64,000 nt of DNA from Streptomyces diastatochromogenes (GCF_002242805.1 NZ_MCGQ01000022.1:1-64000), one strand, 5' to 3'; positions 41,972 to 50,537 are shown, counted from the first letter of the stretch. The notes: generated by a model from the sequence alone, not told the origin. Program-made: numbers and translations.

Positions 41972-43225
41972 ATGCACGACGTACGCAAGTGGAGCGCGCC
42001 ACTCCTGCGCCTGGTGGGACGCCGCGGAGAACCGGTGGTCGTCCAGACACTGCGGTCGGCCGCCGCTGCGACCGTCGCCTACGTCATCGCGCTGCGCCTG
42101 AGCCCCGAGCCGGCCCCGCTGACCGCGCCCCTGACCGCCCTGCTGGTCGTCCAGGTCACCTTCTACGCCACGCTCACCAACGGCATCCGCCGGGTGAACT
42201 CGGTGGTGGCCGGAGTGCTGGTCGCCATCGCGTTCAGCCTGCTGGTGGGGCTGACCTGGTGGAGCCTGGCCCTGCTGATCCTGGCCTCGCTGACCGTGGG
42301 GCACCTGGTGCGCGTCGACGAGTACGTGGCCGAGGTGGCGATCAGCGCCATGCTGGTGCTCGGGGTCACCACCGTCGGCTTCACCGCCTGGGCGCGGATC
42401 GTGGAGACGCTGATCGGCGCGGTCGTCGGCATGGCCTGCAACCTGCTGCTCCCGCCCCCGGTCTGGGTGGGCGAGGCGGGCCAGTCGATCGAGGGGCTGG
42501 CGCGCCGGGTGCGGCAGTTGATGCTGCGGATGGGCGAGGAGGCCGCGGGCCGTACCCCCTGGGAGCGGGCGGCCGAGCGGCTGCACGAGGCGCGCCGGCT
42601 GGACCACGACATCGTGCAGGTGGACGCGGCGCTACGGCAGGCCGAGGACAGCCTGCGGCTCAACCCGCGCGTCAAGGAGGGCCTGCTGCACCGGGTGGTG
42701 CTGCGCACCGGACTGGACACGCTGGAGATCTGCACGGTCGTGCTGCGGGTGCTGGCCCGCTCCTTCACGGACCTGGCGAAGGCCCGCGGCTCCGAGGAGA
42801 TGTTCCCGCCCCGGGTCGGGGCGACCGTGGAACAGTTGCTGTCCGAGATCGCCGACGCCGTGGTCAGCTTCGCGGTGCTGGTGACCACGCACCTGAGTGA
42901 GAACGCAGAATCGGCGGAGGGGCGTCTGACGGCCGAGCTGAGCACGGCGGCCGCCACCCGCGACCGGCTCGCCGAGCTGCTGCGGGAGGAGATCCGCGAG
43001 GACTCGACGCACTGGCATCTGATGGGCGCCGTACTGACGGAGGTGAACCGGATCATCGACGAACTCGACACCGAGCACCGCGCCCGCCGCCTGCTGGAGG
43101 AGCTGGACCGGGTGTCCCGGGAACACCGGGCCAGGCTGCCGAAGATGAACCGGCTGCGCGAACGCCTCGGCGTCCAGGAGGAGCTGTGGCGGAACCGTAC
43201 GGGGGTCAGCGGGCGTTCTCGGTGA
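41972..43225 (+). CDS. FUSC/aromatic acid exporter family membrane protein
   Basis: This 417-residue protein has about six N-terminal membrane helices (about 20-150: SAAAATVAYVIALRLS, APLTAPLTALLVVQVTFYATLTNGIRRVNSVVAGVLVAIAF, LALLILASLTVGHLV, VAEVAISAMLVLGV, RIVETLIGAVVGMACNLLLPPPVWV). A long cytoplasmic charged helical region (170-400) follows, probably coiled coil. This is half of a FUSC transporter and probably works as a dimer exporting aromatic acids or phenolics. ATG 41972 follows GGGCAAGGG. It may share a transcript with the downstream hypothetical gene (46 bp). Confidence 0.87.
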   Translation: MHDVRKWSAPLLRLVGRRGEPVVVQTLRSAAAATVAYVIALRLSPEPAPLTAPLTALLVVQVTFYATLTNGIRRVNSVVAGVLVAIAFSLLVGLTWWSLALLILASLTVGHLVRVDEYVAEVAISAMLVLGVTTVGFTAWARIVETLIGAVVGMACNLLLPPPVWVGEAGQSIEGLARRVRQLMLRMGEEAAGRTPWERAAERLHEARRLDHDIVQVDAALRQAEDSLRLNPRVKEGLLHRVVLRTGLDTLEICTVVLRVLARSFTDLAKARGSEEMFPPRVGATVEQLLSEIADAVVSFAVLVTTHLSENAESAEGRLTAELSTAAATRDRLAELLREEIREDSTHWHLMGAVLTEVNRIIDELDTEHRARRLLEELDRVSREHRARLPKMNRLRERLGVQEELWRNRTGVSGRSR

Positions 43226-43271
43226 GGGAGCGCCGGGGCGGGGCCGGCACGGAAGAGCGAGGAGCGGGCCT

Positions 43272-44342
43272 ATGGCCGACACCGGGGTACGCATCGACGG
43301 CAACACGTTGCGGTTGCCCGGCGGGGTGGCGGTGCGGTTCATCCGCACGCTGCGGCTGCCGGAGACGGGCACGCATCCGCTGCCGCCGGGGCTCGGGGAG
43401 TTCCCGATCCGGCGGGTGTCCGACCATGCCGACCGGGTCCCCGAGGAGTGGCGGGCGCGCGGTGGCGTGATGCTGCCGGTGTACCTGCGCGAGGCGATGT
43501 GGCTGAGTTTCGCCGGTACGACGGAGCCGGCCGCCCTCCAGGTCGGCGTGGGCAAGGTGTGCGCCGTCTCCGGCAAGTCGTGGCGTGACCGTCTCTCCCG
43601 CGATCCGCAGAACTACGTGGTGCTGCCCCGACAGCCCTGGCTGGACGGCATCAACTCGGGCAAGGGGACGGTACGGCAGTTCGTCGCCGTACCGCTCGGT
43701 CTCGGCGCGACCGTGGAGGGGCAGGTCACCGGCGAGGAGGTGTGGGGCGGCGTACAGCTGCAGTCCTTCCCGCTGCGGGAGGACGTCCTGGCGGACTGGC
43801 GGCGCCGGGAGCGGGAACGCGAGCGCGAGCGGCGCATGCGGTCGGCCGGGGCGGTCGGTGGCTTCGGCGCACCGATGGCGATGGCCGCGCCCGCCCCCGG
43901 CGGGCCGCCCCTGCCGCCCCCCTCGGCGCCGGCCGTCCCCGGCGGGCCCCCGCGGCGCGCGGCGGCCATGGGCCTGGGGGTCGGCGGCTCGATGCGCCAG
44001 GAGGTCTACGAGGACGACCGGCCGCTCACGGACTGGTCCGGGGATCCCTCCGGGCGGGTCTTTGTCCACCTGGTCACGCCCCCGGAGTGGCGCCGCATCA
44101 CGGGCGAGGCGCCGCCGCCGTCACCGGTGGACCGTGCGGCCTACACGAGCGCGGGGCTGCCCTGGTTCGACTACTACGACGAGGATGCCGAGGACCTCGC
44201 GCCCGCGGAGACACTGGAGGCCGTCAAGCCGGTCGGCGACTGGCTCGGGGACGACCTGGACCCCTGGCAGCAGCCGTCGCCGGGCCAGGTGACACCGCTG
44301 AAGGACACGCCGGGCAAGCCGGTCGAGGACGGGGAGTGGTAG
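43272..44342 (+). CDS. Conserved hypothetical protein with a Pro/Gly/Ala-rich linker
   Basis: This 356-residue protein has no domain I can name. Residues 1-180 look globular (LRLPGGVAVRFIRTLRLPETGTHPLPPGLGEFPIRRVSDH; VPLGLGATVEGQVTGEEVWGGVQLQSFPLREDV), 180-205 is Arg/Glu-rich helix, 205-245 is Pro/Gly/Ala-rich low complexity, and 245-356 is acidic (YYDEDAEDLAP). No signal peptide or membrane segment, so probably cytosolic. It follows the FUSC gene by 46 bp on the same strand, and GAGCGGG is a weak Shine-Dalgarno before the ATG. Confidence 0.78.
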   Translation: MADTGVRIDGNTLRLPGGVAVRFIRTLRLPETGTHPLPPGLGEFPIRRVSDHADRVPEEWRARGGVMLPVYLREAMWLSFAGTTEPAALQVGVGKVCAVSGKSWRDRLSRDPQNYVVLPRQPWLDGINSGKGTVRQFVAVPLGLGATVEGQVTGEEVWGGVQLQSFPLREDVLADWRRRERERERERRMRSAGAVGGFGAPMAMAAPAPGGPPLPPPSAPAVPGGPPRRAAAMGLGVGGSMRQEVYEDDRPLTDWSGDPSGRVFVHLVTPPEWRRITGEAPPPSPVDRAAYTSAGLPWFDYYDEDAEDLAPAETLEAVKPVGDWLGDDLDPWQQPSPGQVTPLKDTPGKPVEDGEW

Positions 44343-44454
44343 ACCCGGGTCGCATTGCACCCTGCGCAACACCGGTTGCCGTTCTTGCCTTCGGTGGTGG
44401 ATCCACGCCAAGGTGGCTGTCACGAGCGGGGCAACCGATGACCTGAGGTGCGGG

Positions 44455-45666
44455 ATGGACAGGGACGCGCGGGCGACGCGGGGCAGCTGGACCAGGCGCC
44501 GGTTCGTCGGAGCGGTGGCGGGCACGGCCGCCGTCGTGGCGGTGCCCTCGCCCGCGGCCCCGCCGGCGGACAGCGCACCGACGGCGGCCGAGCGGCCGGC
44601 GCCACGGCCGGCGGCTCAGCCACCCCGGAAGGACCCCCGCCCCCACCCGCTCTACCTCGGCACCTACACCTCCGTCGAAGGCGGCGGCACCGGGATCGGA
44701 CTGGCCACGTACGACCCGGTGACGGGCCGGATCACCGGCGCGGGAACGCTCACCGGAGTGCCCGACCCGTCGTACCTGGCGCTGAACCCGGACGGCCGCA
44801 CGCTGTACGCGGTCGACGAGCGCCAGGACGGCGCGGTCACCGCCGTACGCCTCGGCGACCGGCGCGTCCTCGGCAGCCGGAGCACGGGCGGGGCGAGTCC
44901 CTGCCATCTGTCGGTCCACCCGGGCGGCCGCTGGCTGCTGAGCGCCAACTACCAGTCGGGCAGCGTCGCCGTGCACCCCATCGACGCCTCGGGCGCCCTC
45001 GGCGAGCGCACGGACCTGGTCACGCACACCACTCCGGCGCCCGGCCCGGGCCAACAGGGCCCGCACGCGCACCAGTTCATCACCAGCCCCGACGGCGGCC
45101 ATGTCCACGCCGTCGACCTCGGCACCGACACCGTCTACACCTACCGCCTCGACCAGGCGAAGGGCACGCTCACCGAGGCGGCCCAGGCACACACCCGGCC
45201 GGGCGCGGGCCCGCGGCATCTGACCTTCCATCCGGGCGGCCGGTACGCCTACCTGGCCAACGAGGTGGACGACACGGTCGCCGTCTGCGCCTACGACCCG
45301 GCCACCGGGCGCCTGACGATCGGCGACCCGCAGCCCACGGGCTCGGCCGGCGGCACCAACTACCCGGCCCAGATCCTGGTGACCGCGAACGGCTCGTACG
45401 CCTTCCTCGCCAACCGCGGCCACAACAGCATCGCGCGGTACGCCGTCGAGGCGGACGGCGCCCGGCTGCGACTGCTCGGCACGGTGCCGGTGGCCGGGGA
45501 CTTCCCGCGCCAGATCGCCTTCTCACCGGACGGCCGCCTGCTGTTCGCGGCGAACCAGCGCTCCGGCACGGTCAGCGTCTTCCAGGTGGACACGAAGAGC
45601 GGCGAACTACGCCTGGCAGGCGAGCCGTTCGCGTCACCTGTCGCGGTCTGCGCGCTGCCGCTCTAG
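44455..45666 (+). CDS. Tat-exported lactonase family beta-propeller protein
   Basis: This 403-residue protein starts with a twin-arginine signal (SWTRRRFVGAVAGTAAVVAVPSPAA), then a seven-bladed propeller of the lactonase family (PF10282, 6-phosphogluconolactonase-like). Repeats include PDPSYLALNPDGRTLYAVDE, PCHLSVHPGGRWLLSANYQSGSVAVHPI, PHAHQFITSPDGGHVHAVDLGTDTVYTYRLD, PRHLTFHPGGRYAYLANE and PRQIAFSPDGRLLFAANQRSGTVSVF. Members hydrolyse sugar lactones or act as carboxy-muconate cyclases. Export suggests an extracytoplasmic substrate. ATG 44455 follows GAGG. Confidence 0.9.
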   Translation: MDRDARATRGSWTRRRFVGAVAGTAAVVAVPSPAAPPADSAPTAAERPAPRPAAQPPRKDPRPHPLYLGTYTSVEGGGTGIGLATYDPVTGRITGAGTLTGVPDPSYLALNPDGRTLYAVDERQDGAVTAVRLGDRRVLGSRSTGGASPCHLSVHPGGRWLLSANYQSGSVAVHPIDASGALGERTDLVTHTTPAPGPGQQGPHAHQFITSPDGGHVHAVDLGTDTVYTYRLDQAKGTLTEAAQAHTRPGAGPRHLTFHPGGRYAYLANEVDDTVAVCAYDPATGRLTIGDPQPTGSAGGTNYPAQILVTANGSYAFLANRGHNSIARYAVEADGARLRLLGTVPVAGDFPRQIAFSPDGRLLFAANQRSGTVSVFQVDTKSGELRLAGEPFASPVAVCALPL

Positions 45667-45712
45667 CGCTCGGGAACGGATCAGCGTCTTCCGCGCGGCC
45701 GCGCCGTTCGCC

Positions 45713-46438
45713 TCACCTGTCCCCCTCCGCCCGCTGTCGCTGCAGCGCGCGAGGGCAGACGGCGGCGCTCGCCTGGGCCAGCAGGGCGTGCATGCGCTCG
45801 GTGAGCTGCGTGACGTCGTCGGCGGGTGTGTGGAACGTCAGTCGTACGTCGCCGTGGGCGCGGGTGCGTTCGATGCGCAGGGTGAGGCCGTGGCGGTCGA
45901 CGGCGAGGGGCGTCACGCGGGTCGCGGCGTGCAGGCTCTCGGGCCGTACGAGCCGGGTGAGCCGCTCCACGGCGTCCGGGTGGGCGTCGGCGAGGTGGGT
46001 CAGCAGCCGGGCCTCGGCGCCGGCCAGCGGGTCGGGCCGGGCGGCGGCGAACTCGTCGAGGTCGACCAGGACGGCACCGGACGACTGCCGCAGGACCACG
46101 CGCGTGGGCCGGAAGAGCAGGCCACCGTCGGCCGGCGCGAACCAGCCGGCCAGCCACAGCCGGGCCCGGATGCGCTGCCGTACCGGGACAGGGGCCACGT
46201 CGGCGAACTCCAGCACCGCGGACGGCTCCCCGCGCGGGGCGCACAGTGCGGCCGCGACCAGGGCGCTGTCCTCGGGTACGTCGAGCAGCACCCCGCCGTC
46301 CTCGGTCACGGAGTGCGCGCCGACGTACTCCTCGCGGGCACCGTCCGCGGTCACCCCGCACGACCACGCGGCGGCGAGCACCGACCGCGCCCGCTCCGCC
46401 GCACCGGGTCCGGCCGCCCAGTCCTGCGTGTCACCCAT
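45713..46438 (-). CDS. Iron-regulated DUF2470 (HugZ-related) protein
   Basis: This 241-residue protein has a C-terminal DUF2470 domain (AEARLLTHLADAHPDAVERLTRLVRPE...THVTPLAVDRHGLTLRIERTRAHGDVRLTFHTPADDVTQLTERMHALL), found in HugZ-type heme-degrading enzymes and heme-binding proteins. The N-terminal half resembles a degenerate split-barrel. An iron box overlaps its ribosome-binding region (AAGGAGG) at 46451-46469, so it is likely repressed by the iron regulator DmdR/IdeR and made when iron is short. Role in heme or siderophore iron use is inferred. Confidence 0.8.
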   Translation of the reverse strand: MGDTQDWAAGPGAAERARSVLAAAWSCGVTADGAREEYVGAHSVTEDGGVLLDVPEDSALVAAALCAPRGEPSAVLEFADVAPVPVRQRIRARLWLAGWFAPADGGLLFRPTRVVLRQSSGAVLVDLDEFAAARPDPLAGAEARLLTHLADAHPDAVERLTRLVRPESLHAATRVTPLAVDRHGLTLRIERTRAHGDVRLTFHTPADDVTQLTERMHALLAQASAAVCPRALQRQRAEGDR

Positions 46439-46450
46439 CCCGAGACCTCC

Positions 46451-46469
46451 TTAGGTAAGCCTTGCCTAA
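46451..46469 (-). promoter_or_regulatory. Iron box (DmdR1/IdeR-type operator)
   Basis: TTAGGTAAG-C-CTTGCCTAA is a 19-bp inverted repeat with one mismatched pair and fits the actinobacterial iron box TTAGGTTAGGCTCACCTAA in its TTAGGT...CCTAA ends. It begins 12 bp upstream of the DUF2470 ATG, covering the promoter/ribosome-binding region. Confidence 0.82.
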
Positions 46470-46520
46470 CCTATCGAAGATCGGCGCGCACGCCAACCAC
46501 GTCCCGTAAAAGACGAGGAG

Positions 46521-47126
46521 TTACGCGAGGACGCCCAGCAGGGCACGCGCGCACAGATCGCGCACCTGGTCCCGGGTCAGCCCTCCGTCACGCAGCCACT
46601 CCAGGCAGACGGCGGTGGTGAAGGCGAGCCAGCCGCGCACGGCGAGCCGCACCTGCGGGGCGCTCTCGAAGACGGGACCGAACTCGGGGTCCGCGGCCAG
46701 TGCGGCGAGGATCTGCTGCTCCTGGGCGGCGAGGGCCCGCTGGTAGACACGGCGCACGGCCTGGTCGCCGGCCGCGTCGGCGCGATGGAAGGCGCGGAAG
46801 CCGTGGGCGTGGGCCTGGACGTAACCGAGATAGGTGTCGAGGCCGGCGGCGAGCTGCTCGCGCACCGGCACCCCGGGCACGGCCGCCGTCATCCGCAGCA
46901 TCCGCTCGCTCTCGCGCTCCACGACCGCGGCGAAGAAGTCCCGCTTGGTCGGGAAGTAGTGGTACAGCAGCCCGCGGGAGACTCCGGCGATCTCGGCGAC
47001 CTGCTCGATCCACACGTCGTCGTAGGGACTCTCCGAGAACAGCCTCGCCCCGACCGACAGCAGCTGCTCACGGCGCTCCTCGGTGCTGAGTCTGCGCCGG
47101 GCGCGTTCCCCCTGGTTCGCGGGCAT
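46521..47126 (-). CDS. TetR/AcrR family regulator next to a P450
   Basis: This 201-residue protein has an N-terminal HTH (about 15-62: EERREQLLSVGARLFSESPYDDVWIEQVAEIAGVSRGLLYHYFPTKRDFFAAVVERESERML), and its C-terminal domain is like regulators of lipid metabolism or P450 genes. It is divergent from the CYP102-related P450 at 47247 (120 bp between starts); two inverted copies of TTGAAC-N2-ACGT lie between, one near each start. It is probably a repressor of the P450 and of itself. Confidence 0.92.
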   Translation of the reverse strand: MPANQGERARRRLSTEERREQLLSVGARLFSESPYDDVWIEQVAEIAGVSRGLLYHYFPTKRDFFAAVVERESERMLRMTAAVPGVPVREQLAAGLDTYLGYVQAHAHGFRAFHRADAAGDQAVRRVYQRALAAQEQQILAALAADPEFGPVFESAPQVRLAVRGWLAFTTAVCLEWLRDGGLTRDQVRDLCARALLGVLA

Positions 47127-47139
47127 GGCGTCACTTTAC

Positions 47140-47196
47140 TTGACGTCGGTTCAACAAGCGGACCACACTGAAAGACGTTATTGAACTCACGTACAA
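47140..47196. promoter_or_regulatory. Paired TTGAAC-N2-ACGT sites between TetR and P450
   Basis: TTGAACCGACGTCAA (minus strand, 47154-47140) and TTGAACTCACGTACAA (plus strand, 47181-47196) share TTGAAC-N2-ACGT and a terminal AA, in opposite orientation. They lie 13 and 50 bp from the divergent TetR and P450 starts. They are candidate TetR binding sites. Confidence 0.5.
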
Positions 47197-47246
47197 CACG
47201 AGCGCACCACAGGTTCGACCATCCGCTGATCAAGGGAGATCGCGTC

Positions 47247-48767
47247 ATGGCGGAGACGAGGCAGACCGGGCTGCCCAAGGGGTTCCGGGGCGCCGAGCAG
47301 GGCTGGCCGGAGCTGCACCGCATCCCGCATCCGCCGCGCCGGCTGCCCCTGGCCGGTGATGTGCTGGGCGTCGACCGGCGCCGGCCCGTGCAGGACTCGA
47401 TGCGCTTCGGGCGGGAGCTGGGCCCGATCTTCCGGCGCCGGGCCTTCGGGAACGAGTTCGTGTTCCTGTGGGGCTCGCGGCTGGTCGCCGATCTCGCCGA
47501 CGAGTCCCGGTTCGCCAAGCACGTGGGCCTCGGGATCGCCAATCTGCGCCCGGTCGCCGGCGACGGCCTGTTCACGGCGTACAACCATGAGCCGAACTGG
47601 CAGCTGGCCCACGACGTCCTCGCGCCCGGCTTCAGCCGGGAGGCCATGGAGGGCTACCACGGCATGATGCTGGGGGTCGCCGCGCGGCTGACCGGCCACT
47701 GGGACCGGGAGCTGGCGGCCGGGCGGGCGGTGGACGTGCCCGGCGACATGACCAAGCTGACCCTGGAGACGATCTCGCGCACCGGGTTCGGGCACGACTT
47801 CGGCTCCTTCGAGCGGGACCGGCCGCACCCCTTCGTGACGGCGATGGTGGGCACCCTCACCTACGCCCAGCGACTCAACAGCGTGCCCGTACCGCTGGCG
47901 CCGCTGCTGCTGCGCGGTGCCGCCCGGCGCAACGCGGCCGACATCGCCTTCCTCGACCGCACGGTCGACGGTGTCGTGGCGGCCCGGCGCCGCTCCGGCG
48001 GCGGGGACGGGGACCTGCTGGACCGCATGCTGGACACGGCCCACCCCGAGACCGGCGAGCGGCTGTCGGCGGAGAACGTCCGCAAGCAGGTGATCACGTT
48101 CCTGGTGGCGGGCCACGAGACCACCTCGGGCGCGCTCTCCTTCGCCCTGTACTACCTGGCCCGGCACCCGGAGGTCGCCGCGAAGGCCCGCGCCGAGGTG
48201 GACCGGGTCTGGGGCGACACCGCGGAACCCGGCTACGACCAGGTCGCCAGGCTGCGCTATGTCCGCCGGGTGCTGGACGAGTCGCTGCGGCTGTGGCCGA
48301 CCGCGCCCGGCTACGCCCGGGAGGCCCGCGAGGACACGGTGCTGGCCGGGGAGCATCCGATGCGGCGCGGCGCCTGGGCGCTGGTGCTGCTGCCGATGCT
48401 GCACCGCGATCCGGAGGTGTGGGGCGAGGACGCCGAGCGGTTCGACCCGGACCGCTTCGACGCCGGCGCCGTACGCGCCCGTCCCCCGCACACCTTCAAG
48501 CCGTTCGGGACCGGCGCCCGGGCCTGCATCGGCCGCCAGTTCGCCCTGCACGAGGCGACCCTCGTCCTCGGCCTGCTGCTGCGCCGCTACGAGCTGCGTC
48601 CCGACCCGGACTACCGGCTCCGGGTCACCGAGCGACTGACGCTGATGCCGGAGGGCCTGCGGCTGCGCCTGGAGCGCCGCACCGCCCCCGCGCCCGCACC
48701 GGTCACGGTCCCGGACGACGGCTCGGGGTCAGCCGGCCGCTGCCCAGTGCACGGGGCGGGTGAGTGA
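47247..48767 (+). CDS. Stand-alone cytochrome P450 related to the CYP102 heme domain (CYP147-like)
   Basis: This 506-residue P450 is similar over its length to the CYP102B heme domain in this window (FGNEFVFLWGSRLVADLADESRFAKHVG, GDGLFTAYNHEPNWQLAHDVLAPGFS, FVAGHETTSGALSFALYYLARHPEV, FGTGARACIGRQFALHEATLVLGLLLRRY) but has no reductase. I-helix AGHETT 288-293, E345-x2-R348, heme Cys C427. Fatty-acid-like substrates are suggested by kinship; the electron donor must be a separate ferredoxin or flavodoxin system. ATG 47247 follows GGGAG. Its last 39 bp overlap the end of the convergent pentapeptide gene. CYP147-type placement is from recollection. Confidence 0.9.
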   Translation: MAETRQTGLPKGFRGAEQGWPELHRIPHPPRRLPLAGDVLGVDRRRPVQDSMRFGRELGPIFRRRAFGNEFVFLWGSRLVADLADESRFAKHVGLGIANLRPVAGDGLFTAYNHEPNWQLAHDVLAPGFSREAMEGYHGMMLGVAARLTGHWDRELAAGRAVDVPGDMTKLTLETISRTGFGHDFGSFERDRPHPFVTAMVGTLTYAQRLNSVPVPLAPLLLRGAARRNAADIAFLDRTVDGVVAARRRSGGGDGDLLDRMLDTAHPETGERLSAENVRKQVITFLVAGHETTSGALSFALYYLARHPEVAAKARAEVDRVWGDTAEPGYDQVARLRYVRRVLDESLRLWPTAPGYAREAREDTVLAGEHPMRRGAWALVLLPMLHRDPEVWGEDAERFDPDRFDAGAVRARPPHTFKPFGTGARACIGRQFALHEATLVLGLLLRRYELRPDPDYRLRVTERLTLMPEGLRLRLERRTAPAPAPVTVPDDGSGSAGRCPVHGAGE

Positions 48768-49604
48768 CTCCGGGAGTCTGGTGCCGGCGCTGCCCCGGGC
48801 CGCGTTCAGCTGTGGCTGGGTGAGGAAGAAGGCCCCGGTGAGGTCCGCGTCGGTCAGGTCGGCGTCGCGCAGGTCGGCGCCGATCATGTCGGCCCCGCGC
48901 AGGTCGGCGCCGGTGAGGTCGGCGGCGATGAGGTAGGCGCCGCGCAGGCTGGCACCGCGCAGGTCGGCGCCCCTGAGCCGGGCCCCCATGAGGTCGGCGC
49001 CCCGCCGGTCCTTCCCCTTGCCCTTCTTGCCCTTGCTCCCCTTGCTCCCCTTGCCGCCCTTGCTGTCGGCGACACCCGCCCGGGCCAGCTCGCTGGTGCG
49101 CAGCAGGAGCACGTTGACCTCCTGCCGGTGGGCGGCCACGTCCAGCGCGGCCAGCTCCTCGGGGGTCTGCCGGGTGAGCCGCTCGGTCTCCTCCAGCGCC
49201 CGGCGCAGCTCGGCGTGGACGGGCCGGGCGGCGTCGAGACCCAGTGCCTCGGTCAGGTACCAGAGCAGTTCGTGCAGCTGGCGCACGACCGGGAACACGT
49301 CGAACATCCGGCGGGCCTGTTCCTTCGGGCCCGTACGCCAGTCCTGGCCGCCGAAGGTGAGCTGCGAGACCTTCTGGCCCGCGCCGAAGCAGTCGTAGAC
49401 CGTGCAGCCGGTGAAGCCCTTCTTCCGCAGGTCGGCGTGGATGCCGCAGCGGTGGTCACCCTGGAGGTTGGGGCAGGGCTTGCCCGCGGGCTTGTCGAGG
49501 GCGAAGTCCGCGGAGGCGGCGAAGGGCAGGGCGACGCAGCACAGCCCGAAGCACTGGGCGCAGTCGCCGCGCAGGGCGGAGCGGTCGGTTGTCTGATCCG
49601 GCAT
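48729..49604 (-). CDS. Cys-rich (YkgJ-like) protein with Lys/Gly linker and pentapeptide repeats
   Basis: This 291-residue protein has three parts. Residues 10-75 hold eight cysteines (C15, C18, C22, C23, C44, C53, C67, C72) in a pattern like zinc/iron-sulfur CxxCxxxCC domains. Residues 80-180 are helical. A Lys/Gly/Ser-rich linker (182-199) joins a pentapeptide-repeat region (200-258) with the A-D/N-L-x-G pattern (RGADLRGASL, IAADLTGADLRGAD, TGAFF end). Pentapeptide helices can mimic DNA and bind gyrase, but the family is broad. Start ATG 49604: minus-strand TAGGCT ends 7 nt upstream with no Shine-Dalgarno, so probably leaderless. Convergent with and overlapping the P450 by 39 bp. Confidence 0.85.
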   Translation of the reverse strand: MPDQTTDRSALRGDCAQCFGLCCVALPFAASADFALDKPAGKPCPNLQGDHRCGIHADLRKKGFTGCTVYDCFGAGQKVSQLTFGGQDWRTGPKEQARRMFDVFPVVRQLHELLWYLTEALGLDAARPVHAELRRALEETERLTRQTPEELAALDVAAHRQEVNVLLLRTSELARAGVADSKGGKGSKGSKGKKGKGKDRRGADLMGARLRGADLRGASLRGAYLIAADLTGADLRGADMIGADLRDADLTDADLTGAFFLTQPQLNAARGSAGTRLPESLTRPVHWAAAG

Positions 49605-49643
49605 GCTGATAAGCCTACTGACCTGCGGAACTGTCTCCATGCC

Positions 49644-50537
49644 TCAGGCCTCCGGCACGGACAGGTCCAGCCGGGCGAGCCGGTCGGGGTCGGCGAGGAT
49701 GTACAGGCCGGTGATCCGTCCGTCGGCGATGGTGAACGCCGTGACCGACAGGGGCTGTCCCTCGGGTGCGGTGACCAGGCCCACCGTGCCGTTGACCAGC
49801 ACGGGGCGGGCGTACACGGCGAGATGCGAGAACATCGAGGCCTGTTCGGCGACCGTCCGCGCCCCGCGTACGGCCTTGGAGACGGCCGCTCCGCGCACCA
49901 GGGCGCCGGCGTCGGCGCGCAGCTCCACGTCCGGGTGGAGCAGGGCGAGGAGCGCCTCGAAGTCGCCGCCGCGCGAAGCGGCCAGCCAGGCGTCCACCAC
50001 CTGCCGCTGCCGGCCGAGATCGGGGTCGGCCGCCGGGGTGGCGCCCTGCACCCGGCGGCGGGCCCGGCTGGCCAGCTGCCGGGTGGCGGCCGGGGTGCGC
50101 TCCACGATCGCGGCGATGTCGTCGAAGGGCACCGCGAACATGTCGTGCAGGACGAACGCCAGCCGCTCGGCCGGCTCCAGCGTCTCCAGGACGACGAGCA
50201 GGGCGAGCCCGACCGAGTCCGCCTCCAGCACCTCCGCCTCCGGATCCACCTGGGACAGCGGGCGGACCAGCGGGTCCGGGACGAACGTGTCGTCCATCGG
50301 GTCCTCGCGGCGGGCGGTGCGCGAGCGCAGCATGTCCAGGCAGACCCGTCCGACGACCGTGGTCAGCCAGCCGCCGAGGTTCCTGATCTCGTCCGCGTCG
50401 GTCCGGCCGAGCCGCAGCCACGCCTCCTGGACCGCGTCCTCCGCCTCGGCGAGCGAGCCGAGCATCCGGTAGGCCACCGCGCGCAGTTGCCCGCGGTGCT
50501 CCTCGAAGCGTTCGGCGAGAAGCTCGGTGCCGTTCAT
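49644..50537 (-). CDS. ECF41-type sigma factor with SnoaL-like C-terminus
   Basis: This 297-residue sigma factor has region 2 (about 8-75: FEEHRGQLRAVAYRMLGSLAEAEDAVQEAWLRL, LGGWLTTVVGRVCLDMLRSR), region 4 (about 115-165: LVVLETLEPAERLAFVLHDMFAVPFDDIAAIVERTPAATRQLASRARRRV) and a C-terminal SnoaL/NTF2-like domain (170-290). That is the ECF41 architecture in which the C-terminal domain tunes activity without an anti-sigma factor. The gene normally adjacent, a carboxymuconolactone-decarboxylase-like oxidoreductase, is missing here. It follows PIG-L by 55 bp on the same strand. ATG 50537 is preceded by GGGG. Confidence 0.92.
   Translation of the reverse strand: MNGTELLAERFEEHRGQLRAVAYRMLGSLAEAEDAVQEAWLRLGRTDADEIRNLGGWLTTVVGRVCLDMLRSRTARREDPMDDTFVPDPLVRPLSQVDPEAEVLEADSVGLALLVVLETLEPAERLAFVLHDMFAVPFDDIAAIVERTPAATRQLASRARRRVQGATPAADPDLGRQRQVVDAWLAASRGGDFEALLALLHPDVELRADAGALVRGAAVSKAVRGARTVAEQASMFSHLAVYARPVLVNGTVGLVTAPEGQPLSVTAFTIADGRITGLYILADPDRLARLDLSVPEA

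Noticed and set aside
47140..47154. TTGACGTCGGTTCAA as a palindromic operator by itself
   Set aside because: Only the outer four bases on each side match. It makes better sense as one of two inverted TTGAAC-N2-ACGT sites.
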